Assembly: GCA_016342455.1 (NCBI GenBank)
Contig: JAEIOE010000005.1
Coordinates: 20,256 to 84,255 of the forward strand
Source: Mycoplasmatota bacterium
GTDB taxonomy: Bacteria > Bacillota_I > Bacilli_A > Izemoplasmatales > Hujiaoplasmataceae
DNA length: 64,000 nt
Direction of reading: 5' to 3'
Under the pieces are notes generated by a model. That model worked only from the letters and a program-made list of their open reading frames with translations. It had not been told where the DNA came from and did no database searches. Both the position numbers and the translations under genes were made by a program. Below, in pieces: positions 9,854-19,201 of this stretch. Each line of letters starts with the position of its first letter. The stretch's first letter is position 1.

Positions 9854-11116
9854 ATGAAAAAGTTTTTTGGAAATTTTTTAATTTTAATATCAATACTTTT
9901 GGTTTCATTAGCCGCTGTTCCATGGAATAATATTGGACAGTGGGGCTTAGCTATCCCAATTTTAGAAACCTATGAAATATATATTAAAGGTGGTATTGGA
10001 GCTTTAACTATTATCATTGGTTTAATATACATGCTTATAGCAAACAGTGAAAACAAGAATTATGGACATGTTACCGTGAATACAGCACGTGCTGCATTTA
10101 TCCCAATGTATTCTTTCGCTGTTGCAATGTTAGTTTTTGGGGGATTCATAAACTATTTAGCATATGCAGTAAACTCTAGTTCCACTAATTTATTAATATT
10201 AGCATTCTTTGGAGTAATTGCACTTACGATGATATTCTATGGACATTTCTTCATTGATACATATAAGAAAGAGTCTAACGGAAGAAGAGTTGCACATTTC
10301 ATTTTAATATTAGAAATGATGGCTATTGCAGGATATTTAACATATTGGTTCTACACATATAAAATAACAGCTGTACAATACGCTGCATTTGGAACTTATT
10401 ACTTTATTTTATTTGTAGCTTTCGTAGTTGTTTTATACATCGCTCATATAATTATTACAGCTGTTAGTTCAAAACGTAATGAAGAGTATGAAGAGTTAGA
10501 GTCTGAAATTGATGATCTACGTGGAAAAAGTCCTGAACCAGAAAATGAAAAACCAAAATCAAGAAAAGAGAGACAAAAAGAAGCATCGAAAAAAACAGTT
10601 GTAAACAAGGCAGATAACAGGAAAACAATGATCGTTTCAAACCAACAAACAATTGTTTCATCTGAACGAAGTATTGATCCAACGAATATGATTTATGAAG
10701 ATGTAGTTGTCGATCCTGAATTTACAAAAACATCATCTTCACCAAACCAACCAAATTCAATAGAGTATTATATTGAAAAACCGAAGATGTTTAAAACATT
10801 AGATCCAACATTTGATCAACTAGTTGCTTATGTAAGAGAATTACCTCAAGTAGTTACGAAATTAGATGAAGGTAAAATAACGTTTTACGTTGATAGAAAG
10901 CCATTCTTAGTACTTATGAACTTTGGCGATTACTACCGAGTAGCTTTCAAATATGATCTTGAAAAAGGTATTAGATTAATTATTAAATATCCTACAATTT
11001 CAAAAAATAAATCAACACGTGATGAGTTATGGTTTAAGGCAAATAATTATGGAGATATTCCAAAGGAAGTTATCTATCAAATAGTAAAATCATCATACGA
11101 TAATATAAACGCATAA
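9854..11116 (+). CDS. Membrane protein of unknown function with a small C-terminal cytoplasmic domain
   Basis: 420 residues. Residues 1-200 hold about six membrane helices. A charged linker rich in Glu, Lys and Pro (ESEIDDLRGKSPEPENEKPKSRKERQKE) covers about 215-300. The last 110 residues look like a compact domain (MFKTLDPTFDQLVAYV..ITFYVDRKPFLVLMNFGDYYRVAFKY..IPKEVIYQIVKSSYD). The tail weakly recalls the MmcQ/YjbR fold, where a late Trp is followed by a helix ending in SY, but I cannot confirm this. The start at 9854 follows agaggtga. A GTG 9 bases earlier lies inside that ribosome site. It appears monocistronic and ends at a strong terminator. Confidence 0.6.
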   Translation: MKKFFGNFLILISILLVSLAAVPWNNIGQWGLAIPILETYEIYIKGGIGALTIIIGLIYMLIANSENKNYGHVTVNTARAAFIPMYSFAVAMLVFGGFINYLAYAVNSSSTNLLILAFFGVIALTMIFYGHFFIDTYKKESNGRRVAHFILILEMMAIAGYLTYWFYTYKITAVQYAAFGTYYFILFVAFVVVLYIAHIIITAVSSKRNEEYEELESEIDDLRGKSPEPENEKPKSRKERQKEASKKTVVNKADNRKTMIVSNQQTIVSSERSIDPTNMIYEDVVVDPEFTKTSSSPNQPNSIEYYIEKPKMFKTLDPTFDQLVAYVRELPQVVTKLDEGKITFYVDRKPFLVLMNFGDYYRVAFKYDLEKGIRLIIKYPTISKNKSTRDELWFKANNYGDIPKEVIYQIVKSSYDNINA

Positions 11117-11146
11117 AGCAACTTTAAAAAAGTTGCTTTTTTTTTT
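11116..11146 (+). terminator. Terminator after the unknown membrane protein gene
   Basis: Stem AAGCAACTT/AAGTTGCTT with a 5-base loop and about ten T residues. The stem begins in the stop codon. Confidence 0.9.
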
Positions 11147-11213
11147 AAATATTTAATCAAACCAATTGTTTGTAAGGGCTTTCTATGTTATTATTGTTAT
11201 GAGGTGATTAAAT

Positions 11214-11939
11214 ATGAAAATTCAAGAGGTCGAAGCGCTTAAACAGGCGGTAATCGACAAGAAAAAAAGTCTGTCTGAAAAAGAATATTTAAAATTATGT
11301 GAAGAATTTGATGTTCGTTATATTTATGAATCAACTACTTTTGAAAATGGTGATTTTTCTTTTGAAGATGTTGTTTTCTTGTTAGAAGACCATTCTCGTC
11401 AGTTTCCTGACAAATCGGAACACGTTAGAAAAGCGATAGTTAATAACTATCATGCAATCAAAACAGTTCACAAACTAGCGAAAAAATCTACGCAGTTTGA
11501 TGAAACAATCGTTAAAGATTTACATCAAGTTTTAGTTGATGGAATTATTACCGGAGGTTTGTACCGTACAAGAGATTTATTCATTTTAGGTGCGAAACAC
11601 GTACCACCAACATATTTAAAGATTTATAATAAGATGGACAGATATTTTGCTGACTTAAATAATCCTGAATTAAAAGGCTTAGAAAAAGCAGCTTTTGCTT
11701 TATTGCAAATATTAAAGATTTATCCATTTATGGATGCTAATGGTAGATTAGCGAGGTTACTACTAAATTACCAATTAGAATTAGAAGGATTTTTACCAAT
11801 CTCAATCACCAAGGACTTACGCAATGACTATTATAAAAACATAGATGAATACAAGATTAACAAAAAAATCGAACCATTTACTGAGTTTATTGCTAAACTC
11901 GAAGAAAAAAGAATTAAAGAATTTTTAGAGAGAGACTAA
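11214..11939 (+). CDS. Fic domain protein with a non-canonical active-site motif
   Basis: Fic proteins usually transfer AMP to hydroxyl groups of target proteins. This 241-residue protein has the family architecture: an N-terminal inhibitory motif of the (S/T)xxxE(G/N) form, STTFEN at residues 40-45, and the Fic core with GLYRTRDLFILGAKHVPP before the loop. The catalytic loop, normally HPFxxGNGR, reads YPFMDANGRLAR from residue 170. The catalytic His is replaced by Tyr and the first Gly by Ala, while Asp, Asn, Gly and both Arg are kept. Classical AMPylation should therefore be impaired. The gene has its own ribosome site (gaggtga) and precedes lipoate ligase by 25 bases; that neighbourhood gives no functional clue. 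Confidence 0.85.
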   Translation: MKIQEVEALKQAVIDKKKSLSEKEYLKLCEEFDVRYIYESTTFENGDFSFEDVVFLLEDHSRQFPDKSEHVRKAIVNNYHAIKTVHKLAKKSTQFDETIVKDLHQVLVDGIITGGLYRTRDLFILGAKHVPPTYLKIYNKMDRYFADLNNPELKGLEKAAFALLQILKIYPFMDANGRLARLLLNYQLELEGFLPISITKDLRNDYYKNIDEYKINKKIEPFTEFIAKLEEKRIKEFLERD

Positions 11940-11952
11940 TTTCTCTCTTTTT
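11929..11952 (+). terminator. Possible weak terminator after the fic gene
   Basis: AGAGAGA/TCTCTCT stem overlapping the stop codon, followed by TTTT. Read-through into lplA is likely because the gap is only 25 bases. Confidence 0.5.
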
Positions 11953-11964
11953 CTTGGAGGACAT

Positions 11965-12930
11965 ATGATATACGTTAACTATCCTAGTGTAAAAACTGAA
12001 AGACTAACTTTCTATTTAGCTACAGAAGAGTATTTAGCAAAGAACTTCCCAAGCGAAGAATATTTCTTTATGTGGCAAGTTGAACCAACTGTTATCTTCG
12101 GAAGGAATCAGCTAATAGAAAATGAAGTCAACTTAGACTATGTAAAAAGAGAAAATATTTCCTTTTACAGAAGGAAATCTGGTGGAGGGTGTGTTTATTC
12201 AGACCCATCTAATATCATGTTTTCTTTTATCACGCCATTTTTTAATAAAGATTTTGTTTTCGATAAATATTTAACTAAAGTCGTAGATTTACTTAGAGAC
12301 TTAGGGTTAAATGCTGTTTTTTCTGGAAGAAATGATATCTTAATAGGTGATAAAAAAGTATCAGGAAATGCATTTTATCGTGCGAATAATCGTTCTATTG
12401 TACATGGAACAATGCTTTACAACACAGATATCTCAGTAATGGTAAAAGCTATTACACCAGATAATGAAAAATTAATCTCTAAAGGTATTGATTCTGTAAG
12501 AAGTAGAGTAACGAATATTGTTGAACATCTAGATATAAGTATTGAAGATTTTAAGAAACATTTCAAAAACAATTTATGTGACGCACATATTACCTTAACA
12601 GATGATGATATTTTAGGTATTAGAGAAATAGAAAAAACTTATCTTTTACCTGAGTTCATATATGGAAAGAATCCAAACTATACTTTAAAGAAAAAGGCCA
12701 AGACAAACGCAGGTATGATTGAAGTTTCTGTTGAATTGAAAAATAATATTGTAGTGAACATGAATATGCTAGGGGACTATTTTTTAATTGAAGATCTTAG
12801 TGATTTCTTAGCTTTGTTTACGAAGCAAGAATTTACAAGAGAAAGTTTTAATAAAATTTTGGAAAAACATAAAATAGAAGAATATATTTATAATTTAACA
12901 AAAAAACAATTTTTAGATATTTTATTTTAA
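11965..12930 (+). CDS. lplA: Lipoate-protein ligase A family protein
   Basis: It attaches lipoic acid to the H protein of the glycine cleavage system and to other lipoyl domains, using ATP. The 321-residue length and motifs fit LplA: FYRRKSGGGCVYSDPSNIMFSF (the RRxxGGGxVxHD region, here with Ser-Asp in place of His-Asp), GRNDILIGDKKVSGNAF with the catalytic Lys, HGTMLYNTD, and a C-terminal accessory domain. The SD ggagga lies close to the ATG. It sits directly ahead of gcvT-H-PA-PB, whose GcvH is an obvious substrate. Confidence 0.92.
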   Translation: MIYVNYPSVKTERLTFYLATEEYLAKNFPSEEYFFMWQVEPTVIFGRNQLIENEVNLDYVKRENISFYRRKSGGGCVYSDPSNIMFSFITPFFNKDFVFDKYLTKVVDLLRDLGLNAVFSGRNDILIGDKKVSGNAFYRANNRSIVHGTMLYNTDISVMVKAITPDNEKLISKGIDSVRSRVTNIVEHLDISIEDFKKHFKNNLCDAHITLTDDDILGIREIEKTYLLPEFIYGKNPNYTLKKKAKTNAGMIEVSVELKNNIVVNMNMLGDYFLIEDLSDFLALFTKQEFTRESFNKILEKHKIEEYIYNLTKKQFLDILF

Positions 12931-12947
12931 TCAAAGACTAAAAAATT

Positions 12948-12956
12948 TGTTATAAT
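12948..12956 (+). promoter_or_regulatory. Extended -10 promoter of the gcv operon
   Basis: TGTTATAAT, an extended -10 element (TGnTATAAT), lies 18 bases upstream of the gcvT start in the lplA-gcvT gap. The -35 element is poor. No glycine riboswitch fits in the 43-base gap. Confidence 0.6.
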
Positions 12957-12973
12957 GAAATAGAGGTGCTTTT

Positions 12974-14077
12974 ATGGAAAAAATTAAACAAACATGTTTG
13001 CATGAACAACATTTGTTGTTAAATGCAAAAATGGAAGAATTTGCTGGCTATGATATGCCAATTGTTTATGATAACATCAAATCGGAACATATTGCTGTAA
13101 GAACCAATGTAGGGATATTTGATGTTAGCCATATGGGAGAATTTTTTGTAAGAGGAACAGACGCAGAAAGATTTGTTGATCATATCTTTACCAATTGTGT
13201 AATTGGAAAAGAAGGTGGATCAGTTACCTATGGAATGTTGTGTTATGAGAATGGAACTATTGTTGATGATTTGTTAGTTTACAAATATAATTCAGAAGAA
13301 TTCTTGTTGGTAGTAAACGCTAGTAATATAGCTAAGGATTACGAATGGGTTGTAAATCAAACAGGTGATTTTGATGTTACCGTTAAAAATGTATCGGATG
13401 AATATTCCGAAGTAGCGATACAAGGACCAAAGGCTGAAGCAGTTATTATTAACTTGCTAGGTATAGATTTAAGGTATCTTCAGTTCTTTCATTTTGGGAC
13501 TTTTCAATTTCACAATTGCCAGGTTCTAATCTCAAGAACAGGTTATACAGGTGAAGATGGATTTGAAATTTATAGCGATACTTCTGCAATACGAGATATT
13601 TGGAAAATCTTCATGGACGCAAAAATTACTCCATGTGGTTTGGGCTCAAGAGATACGCTTCGTTTTGAAGCTGCCTTGCCTTTATATGGACATGAGATTT
13701 CTGATGAAATCACACCATTAGAAGCTGGATTAAAGTTCTTTACTAAGATTGATGAAGAAAATGATTTCTTAGGAAAGACAGCATTATTAAAACAAAAAGA
13801 AGCTGGTTTAACAAGGCGAGTTGTTGGAATTGAAATATCAAAAATGGCAATTCCAAGAGCTGGTTATAAAGTTTTTGTAGGTGAAGAAGAAGTAGGATAT
13901 ATTACTACAGGATACCTTTCTATCACTTTAAATAAACCAATAGCTCTAGCAATGATTAATAGACCTTATACTAAAAAAGGAACTGAAGTCCAAATACAGA
14001 TAAGAAATAAATTTGTAACTGGATTTGTAAGAAATAAAAAATTCTTGAATAAAAACTATAAAACGGAGGAACTTTAA
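12974..14077 (+). CDS. gcvT: Glycine cleavage system aminomethyltransferase (T protein)
   Basis: GcvT takes the aminomethyl group from lipoyl-GcvH and transfers its carbon to tetrahydrofolate, releasing ammonia. The 367-residue length is usual. Motifs include FAGYDMPIVYD, GIFDVSHMGEF, the folate-site region YGMLCYENGTIVDDLLVYKY with its Asp, and SRTGYTGEDGFEIY, followed by RDTLRFEAALPLYGHEI. It is the first gene of gcvT-gcvH-gcvPA-gcvPB; gcvH begins one base after its stop. No L protein (dihydrolipoyl dehydrogenase) gene is in the window. Confidence 0.97.
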   Translation: MEKIKQTCLHEQHLLLNAKMEEFAGYDMPIVYDNIKSEHIAVRTNVGIFDVSHMGEFFVRGTDAERFVDHIFTNCVIGKEGGSVTYGMLCYENGTIVDDLLVYKYNSEEFLLVVNASNIAKDYEWVVNQTGDFDVTVKNVSDEYSEVAIQGPKAEAVIINLLGIDLRYLQFFHFGTFQFHNCQVLISRTGYTGEDGFEIYSDTSAIRDIWKIFMDAKITPCGLGSRDTLRFEAALPLYGHEISDEITPLEAGLKFFTKIDEENDFLGKTALLKQKEAGLTRRVVGIEISKMAIPRAGYKVFVGEEEVGYITTGYLSITLNKPIALAMINRPYTKKGTEVQIQIRNKFVTGFVRNKKFLNKNYKTEEL

Positions 14078-14078
14078 T

Positions 14079-14456
14079 ATGAGCAAAGTAATTGATGGAT
14101 TAATGTACCAAGAAAGCCATGAGTGGCTAAAAAAAGTAAGCGACGATGAAGTATTAATAGGAATCACTGAATTCGCGGCTAAAGAATTAGGAAGTGTTGT
14201 ATTCGTTGACTTACCTGAAGTAGGAGACGAATTAACAGCAGGGTCAGATTTTGGAGCGGTAGAATCTGTGAAAGCAGCTTCTGATCTAACATCGCCTGTA
14301 TCAGGAGAAGTAATTGAGATTAATGAAGACTTAGTTGGGGAACCTGAATTAGTAAATGAAGATGCATTTAATGCTTGGTTCATAAAGGTTAAAATATCAA
14401 ACCCTGAAGAACTAGATGTATTATTAAGTGCTGAACAATATAAAAAATTAATCTAG
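14079..14456 (+). CDS. gcvH: Glycine cleavage system H protein
   Basis: GcvH is the small lipoyl carrier that shuttles the aminomethyl group between the P, T and L proteins. At 125 residues its length is typical. The lipoylation site is Lys65 in GAVESVKAASDL. ESHEWL near the N-terminus and the NEDAFNAWFIKVK end also match the family. It lies between gcvT (one-base gap) and gcvPA (10-base gap), and LplA encoded upstream can load it. Confidence 0.97.
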   Translation: MSKVIDGLMYQESHEWLKKVSDDEVLIGITEFAAKELGSVVFVDLPEVGDELTAGSDFGAVESVKAASDLTSPVSGEVIEINEDLVGEPELVNEDAFNAWFIKVKISNPEELDVLLSAEQYKKLI

Positions 14457-14466
14457 CGAGGTAATT

Positions 14467-15801
14467 ATGTATAAGTATTTTCCACACACAGAGGAAGATC
14501 TAAAACAAATGCTCGACAAACTAAAGATTTCATCTATTGATGAATTGTTTAGTGATGTGCCAAATAATGTATTACTAAAGAAAGATTATGATCTTCCGTC
14601 AGAAATGTCTGAAATGGAAGTGAAGAATTATTTTAATGAAATTTCTAAGGATAACCAGGAATTGGTTATCTTTTCAGGACTTGGAGTCTATGATCACTAT
14701 CAACCTTCTGTAATAGATGCAATAACGTCTAGACAGGAGTTTTTAACATCATATACACCATATCAACCAGAGATTTCACAAGGAACTTTACAATACATTT
14801 TTGAATACCAATCAATGATTCAAGCATTAACAGGTTTAGATGTTTCAAACGCTTCAATGTATGATGGTACAACCGCAGCAGCTGAAGCTTGTTTTATGGC
14901 TTGTAATGTAACGAGAAGAAACAAAATACTCATATCTGAGACAATCCATCCAAACACAATCGAAGTCATTAAAACTTATCTTAAATTTAAAGGATATGAA
15001 TTTGATTTCGTAGGAAGTAAAGATGGCGTCTTTGACAAAGAAGATTTTAAAAATAAAATGAATAAAGACTATGCTGGAGTAATAGTACAAAACCCTAATT
15101 TCTTTGGCTTTATTGAAAATTACGAAGGCGTAAGTGATATCGTGCATGATTTAAAAGGTGTTCTTGTTCAAAACAGTGACATAAGTACTTTAGCTGTTCT
15201 AAAAACACCTAAAGAAAATGACGCTGATATTGCTTGTGGAGAATGTCAAAGTTTAGGAGCACCAGTAGCTTTTGGTGGTCCATATTTAGGATATTTAGCA
15301 ACAGTTTCTAAACATGTAAGAAAATTACCTGGACGTATTTGTGGATATACAACAGATACATTAGGTAGAAGATCATATGTTTTAACGCTACAAGCGAGAG
15401 AACAGCACATTAGAAGAGCCAAAGCAAATTCTAACATTTGTTCAAATCAGTCATTAATGGCTTTGTTTGTTACAGTGTATATGTCAGTTATGGGTGAATC
15501 AGGATTAAAAGAAGTGAACAAACAATCCTACCAAAACGCACATTATTTATATAATAAATTATTAGAAACAGGAAAGTTCTTTGATAATTTCAAACAGCCT
15601 TTCTTAAAGGAATTTGTTTTGGAAACAAAAATCAACCATGACCTTATAAGAGAAGCGCTAGTAAAGAATAATATCTTTGGTGCTTATAGTTTAGAATCAA
15701 TAGATGAATCTTATGAAAATCTAGTAAACTTTGCAGTTACAGAAAAAAGGACAACTGCTGAAATAGACAAATTAATAACAGTATTGGAGAGATTATCATG
15801 A
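14467..15801 (+). CDS. gcvPA: Glycine dehydrogenase (decarboxylating) subunit 1
   Basis: GcvPA is one half of the heterodimeric P protein, which decarboxylates glycine and passes the aminomethyl group to GcvH. The 444-residue length fits the split form of Gram-positives and archaea. Characteristic stretches are YTPYQPEISQGTLQYIFEYQSMI, SMYDGTTAAAEAC and GRICGYTTDTLGRRSYVLTLQAREQHIRR. It lacks the PLP-binding Lys, which is supplied by GcvPB. It overlaps gcvPB by 4 bases (ATGA), which implies translational coupling. Confidence 0.96.
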   Translation: MYKYFPHTEEDLKQMLDKLKISSIDELFSDVPNNVLLKKDYDLPSEMSEMEVKNYFNEISKDNQELVIFSGLGVYDHYQPSVIDAITSRQEFLTSYTPYQPEISQGTLQYIFEYQSMIQALTGLDVSNASMYDGTTAAAEACFMACNVTRRNKILISETIHPNTIEVIKTYLKFKGYEFDFVGSKDGVFDKEDFKNKMNKDYAGVIVQNPNFFGFIENYEGVSDIVHDLKGVLVQNSDISTLAVLKTPKENDADIACGECQSLGAPVAFGGPYLGYLATVSKHVRKLPGRICGYTTDTLGRRSYVLTLQAREQHIRRAKANSNICSNQSLMALFVTVYMSVMGESGLKEVNKQSYQNAHYLYNKLLETGKFFDNFKQPFLKEFVLETKINHDLIREALVKNNIFGAYSLESIDESYENLVNFAVTEKRTTAEIDKLITVLERLS

Positions 15802-17264
15802 GTTACGATAAACTAATTTTTGAACTTTCTAAAGAAGGAAGAAGAGCTTATTCATTAAAAAAAGCAAGTTATCCTCAATATGATATTAATGACTTAGCTA
15901 GTAATCTAAGAACTATTGAATTGAATTTACCGGAAGTTAGTGAGCTAGATTGTGTAAGACATTACACCAACATATCTAAAAAGAACTTTGGAGTAGAAAA
16001 TGGTTTCTATCCATTAGGCTCTTGTACGATGAAGTATAACCCTAAAATTAATGAAGATATCGTTAAAACGACAAATTTTGCTAAACTACATCCTTATCAA
16101 CCAGTAAATACGGTTCAAGGAGCATTAAAAGTATATTATGAATTACAAAAATCATTAAGTGAAATCTCCGGATTAGAAGAATTCTCTTTAAATCCTTATG
16201 CGGGAGCTCACGGAGAATTAATAGGATTGATGGTAATGAAAGAGTACCATTTATCTAGAAAAGACTTTAAGCGAAATAAAGTCATCATTCCTGATTCTGC
16301 TCATGGAACAAACCCAGCTTCTACTGTAGTTTGTGGTATGGAAGTAGTAGAAATTAAGTCTAATGCCAAGGGAATGGTTGATGTAGAGTCATTAAAATCA
16401 GTATTAAGTGATGAAATTGCTGGTATGATGTTGACAAATCCTAATACACTAGGTATATTTGAAAGTGATATCTGTGAAATTACTAAGTTAGTTCATGATG
16501 CAGGCGGTTTAATGTATTACGATGGTGCGAACTTAAATGCGATGCTTGGTAAAGTAAAACCCGGTGAAATGGGCTTTGATATCATGCACATTAATCTACA
16601 CAAAACCTTCTCTACACCACATGGTGGTGGAGGACCTGGAGATGGACCTGTTGGAGTGAAAGATTTCTTAAAGAAATTTTTACCTAATCCTCAAGTTAAG
16701 AAGTTAGATGATTATTACTATATTGCAAATGAAGCAGATGCCATTGGTAGAATTTCTTCATTCTTTGGAAACTTCTTAGTAGAATTAAGAGCTTATTCAT
16801 ATATTTTAAACCTTGGAAAAGAGAACCTAATGCAAGTTGGTGGTTTCGCGACTCTAAATGCGAACTACGTAAGAGAATGTCTAAGAGAGGATTATATACT
16901 CCCTATCAAAGGCTATTGTATGCATGAAGTTGTGTTTGATGGTTTATTAGATAATCCAAATGATATAAAAACTTTGGATGTGGCAAAAAGATTACTTGAT
17001 TATGGAATGCATGCACCAACGATTTACTTCCCATTACTATTCCATCAAGCAATAATGATTGAACCAACAGAAACAGAATCGCTTCAAACAATAGATGAAT
17101 TTATTCAAGTAATGAAACAAATTGCTAAAGAAGCGAAAGAAGATCCAGAATTATTAAGAAGTGCACCTTTAAGTACACCAATCTCACGAAGTGACGAAGT
17201 ATTTGCTGCGAAGCATATGATATTTAGTTACAGAGATTATTTAGAATATATAAGTAATAAATAG
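15798..17264 (+). CDS. gcvPB: Glycine dehydrogenase (decarboxylating) subunit 2
   Basis: This is the PLP-carrying half of the split P protein, 488 residues. The cofactor Lys is K269 in MHINLHKTFSTPHGGGGPG, the family signature. Other conserved parts are YPLGSCTMKYNPKINED, QPYQP-like HPYQPVNTVQGAL and DSAHGTNPAST. With gcvT, gcvH and gcvPA it completes all components except the shared dihydrolipoyl dehydrogenase. With the serine pathway further along the window it links glycine, serine and one-carbon metabolism. Confidence 0.97.
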   Translation: MSYDKLIFELSKEGRRAYSLKKASYPQYDINDLASNLRTIELNLPEVSELDCVRHYTNISKKNFGVENGFYPLGSCTMKYNPKINEDIVKTTNFAKLHPYQPVNTVQGALKVYYELQKSLSEISGLEEFSLNPYAGAHGELIGLMVMKEYHLSRKDFKRNKVIIPDSAHGTNPASTVVCGMEVVEIKSNAKGMVDVESLKSVLSDEIAGMMLTNPNTLGIFESDICEITKLVHDAGGLMYYDGANLNAMLGKVKPGEMGFDIMHINLHKTFSTPHGGGGPGDGPVGVKDFLKKFLPNPQVKKLDDYYYIANEADAIGRISSFFGNFLVELRAYSYILNLGKENLMQVGGFATLNANYVRECLREDYILPIKGYCMHEVVFDGLLDNPNDIKTLDVAKRLLDYGMHAPTIYFPLLFHQAIMIEPTETESLQTIDEFIQVMKQIAKEAKEDPELLRSAPLSTPISRSDEVFAAKHMIFSYRDYLEYISNK

Positions 17265-17275
17265 GAGATGATGTT

Positions 17276-18016
17276 ATGGATATTTTTGGTTTATTTGGAA
17301 TTATTGATATATTAATTGTAGCTGTAGTAGTTTTATTTTTGGTTTTAGGTTGGAAAAAAGGTTTTCTAGAAAAAGTAATAGATATGGCTTCTTCCATTTT
17401 TGGCTTAGTCGCATCTGTTCTTTTAGCGAGACCATTTTCAGGCGTTTTAAGAAATTGGATAGGAGATTCTTTAGGAACTAGCATCAACGATTATCTCTTT
17501 ACCAGATTAGACGATATTGGTTTAGCGGCCTCTAACTTAACAGAGCCTAATCTTAGAGAAGCGCTAAATAGTTTCAGCTTACCAAATTTTATGGTTGATT
17601 GGATTATTGAATCAGTTGATTATAGTTCAGTAGCTACAACGATTGTGGATTCTATTTCGCCATTAATCCTGTCACTTGCACTATTAGTTATTGCTTTTAT
17701 CACTTTATTCTTTGGATCAATGATTGTATTTTTCCTATTAAAAATATTAGCAAAAGGAATTACTTCGATTCCAATTATTAAACAAGTTGATAAGATATTC
17801 GGATTATTATTTGGTTTTTTAAAAGTTGCTTTGCTCGTATACATATTATTATTTATATTAGCTTTAGTAATTAATATTCCGGCAATCAATGATCTTATTT
17901 ATGAATTCTTAGCAGTAGATATGCAGCTTGCCTCAGATAAGTTCAGGTTAAGTAAATATCTTTACGATAATAACCTGTTAAAGAATGTTATCAATATATT
18001 TGTAACAATATTTTAA
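17276..18016 (+). CDS. CvpA family membrane protein
   Basis: 246 residues with about four membrane helices. The N-terminus IIDILIVAVVVLFLVLGWKKGFLEKVIDMASSIFGLVASVLLA has the CvpA (colicin V production) pattern, with the G.kGf..e....G motif after the first helix. A second pair of helices lies at about residues 125-160 and 170-205. CvpA-type proteins have been linked to envelope homeostasis, but the exact function is unknown. A ggagatg site lies upstream and the gene starts 12 bases after gcvPB, so it may be read through from the gcv operon. Confidence 0.75.
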   Translation: MDIFGLFGIIDILIVAVVVLFLVLGWKKGFLEKVIDMASSIFGLVASVLLARPFSGVLRNWIGDSLGTSINDYLFTRLDDIGLAASNLTEPNLREALNSFSLPNFMVDWIIESVDYSSVATTIVDSISPLILSLALLVIAFITLFFGSMIVFFLLKILAKGITSIPIIKQVDKIFGLLFGFLKVALLVYILLFILALVINIPAINDLIYEFLAVDMQLASDKFRLSKYLYDNNLLKNVINIFVTIF

Positions 18017-18022
18017 AGAGTA

Positions 18023-18050
18023 AGAGCGCTAAAATTAGCGCTCTTTGTTT
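18023..18050. terminator. Bidirectional terminator between cvpA-like gene and ispG
   Basis: 10-bp stem AGAGCGCTAA/TTAGCGCTCT with a 2-base gap, flanked by a T-rich tail. It separates two converging genes. Confidence 0.85.
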
Positions 18051-19099
18051 TAGTATTTTAAAATCTCTTTTTTTAATTCTTCAAATAAATCTTCTTGTTT
18101 AATCTTTCTTTTCTTTTCTCCATCAATAAACAACAATGCTTCTAACTTTCCACCGGCAACTGCGATATCCGCTCCCTTAGCTTCACCAGGACCATTTACA
18201 GCACAACCCATTATAGCTACAGTAATATCTTTATTTAATGTGAACAAGAATTCTTCAACTTTCTTTACGATAGGAATCAAATCATATTGAATTCTACCGC
18301 AGGTTGGACAGCTTATTAATTTTGGTTTTTTATATAATCCAAAATTACTCAATATTTCTTTAGCTACTTTAATTTCTTCAACTGGCTCAGCCGTCAATGA
18401 AACTCTAATAGTGGAACCTATTCCTTTATCTAATAATAAAGCAAGACCGATAGAAGAACTTATCGTGCCTGAAAAATCTGTACCAGCTTCTGTAATGCCT
18501 AAGTGAAGCGGATAAGGAAAAATTTCAGCTGCTAATTCATTCGCTCTTACCGTGTCTAAGACATTCGAAGACTTGATAGAAATAATAATATCCTTAAAAC
18601 CAAATTTTTCTAATAATGAAACATGGTATCTAGCTGATTCAACCATAGCCTCCGGGCTTGGTCCGCCAAAAGTTTTAAGAATGTGTTTTTCAATAGAACC
18701 TGAATTAATTCCAATCCGTATCGGAATATTAAATTCGAGACATTTATCAACAACTTTTTTTACGAATTCATCAGAACCAATATTTCCAGGATTAATTCTT
18801 ATCTTATCTACACCTGATTCAATTGCTTGTATTGCCAAACGATAATCAAAATGAATATCACTTACTAAAGGAATATGAATTCTTGCTTTAATTTCTTTTA
18901 AAGCAATGGCATCTTCCATATCTAAAACAGCTACCCTAACTAATTCACAGCCAGCTTCTTCTAAATCAAGGATTTGTTTCACAGTAGCTTCTATATTTTT
19001 GGTTGAAGTATTCGTCATGGATTGAATTACAACATGATTATTACCACCAATAATTAAGTTTCCAACTTTAACTTCTAATACATTATTTCTGTTATACAT
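18050..19099 (-). CDS. ispG: 4-hydroxy-3-methylbut-2-en-1-yl diphosphate synthase (IspG/GcpE)
   Basis: IspG is a 4Fe-4S enzyme of the MEP isoprenoid pathway that reduces MEcPP to HMBPP. The 349-residue protein starts MYNRNNVLEVKVGNLIIGG and contains VIQSMTNTSTKN, the TIM-barrel strand VSDIHFDYRLA, DKIRINPGNIGS, and the cluster Cys in SCPTCGR and GCAVNGPGEAKGAD. The start at 19099 has a GGTGAT site 5-6 bases upstream; the in-frame ATG at 19123 has none. It is transcribed alone, opposite to both neighbours. Its presence indicates the MEP rather than the mevalonate route. Confidence 0.95.
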   Translation of the reverse strand: MYNRNNVLEVKVGNLIIGGNNHVVIQSMTNTSTKNIEATVKQILDLEEAGCELVRVAVLDMEDAIALKEIKARIHIPLVSDIHFDYRLAIQAIESGVDKIRINPGNIGSDEFVKKVVDKCLEFNIPIRIGINSGSIEKHILKTFGGPSPEAMVESARYHVSLLEKFGFKDIIISIKSSNVLDTVRANELAAEIFPYPLHLGITEAGTDFSGTISSSIGLALLLDKGIGSTIRVSLTAEPVEEIKVAKEILSNFGLYKKPKLISCPTCGRIQYDLIPIVKKVEEFLFTLNKDITVAIMGCAVNGPGEAKGADIAVAGGKLEALLFIDGEKKRKIKQEDLFEELKKEILKY

Positions 19100-19201
19100 T
19101 TTATCACCATCTATATTATACAATAATTCTAAATTTCTATGAAAATAAATATATAAAAATTTGATTATATGTTAAAATATTATTATAGGACGGTGGCGAT
19201 T

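Noticed and set aside
12931..12973. Glycine riboswitch ahead of gcvT
   Set aside because: The gap is 43 bases, too short for the aptamer.
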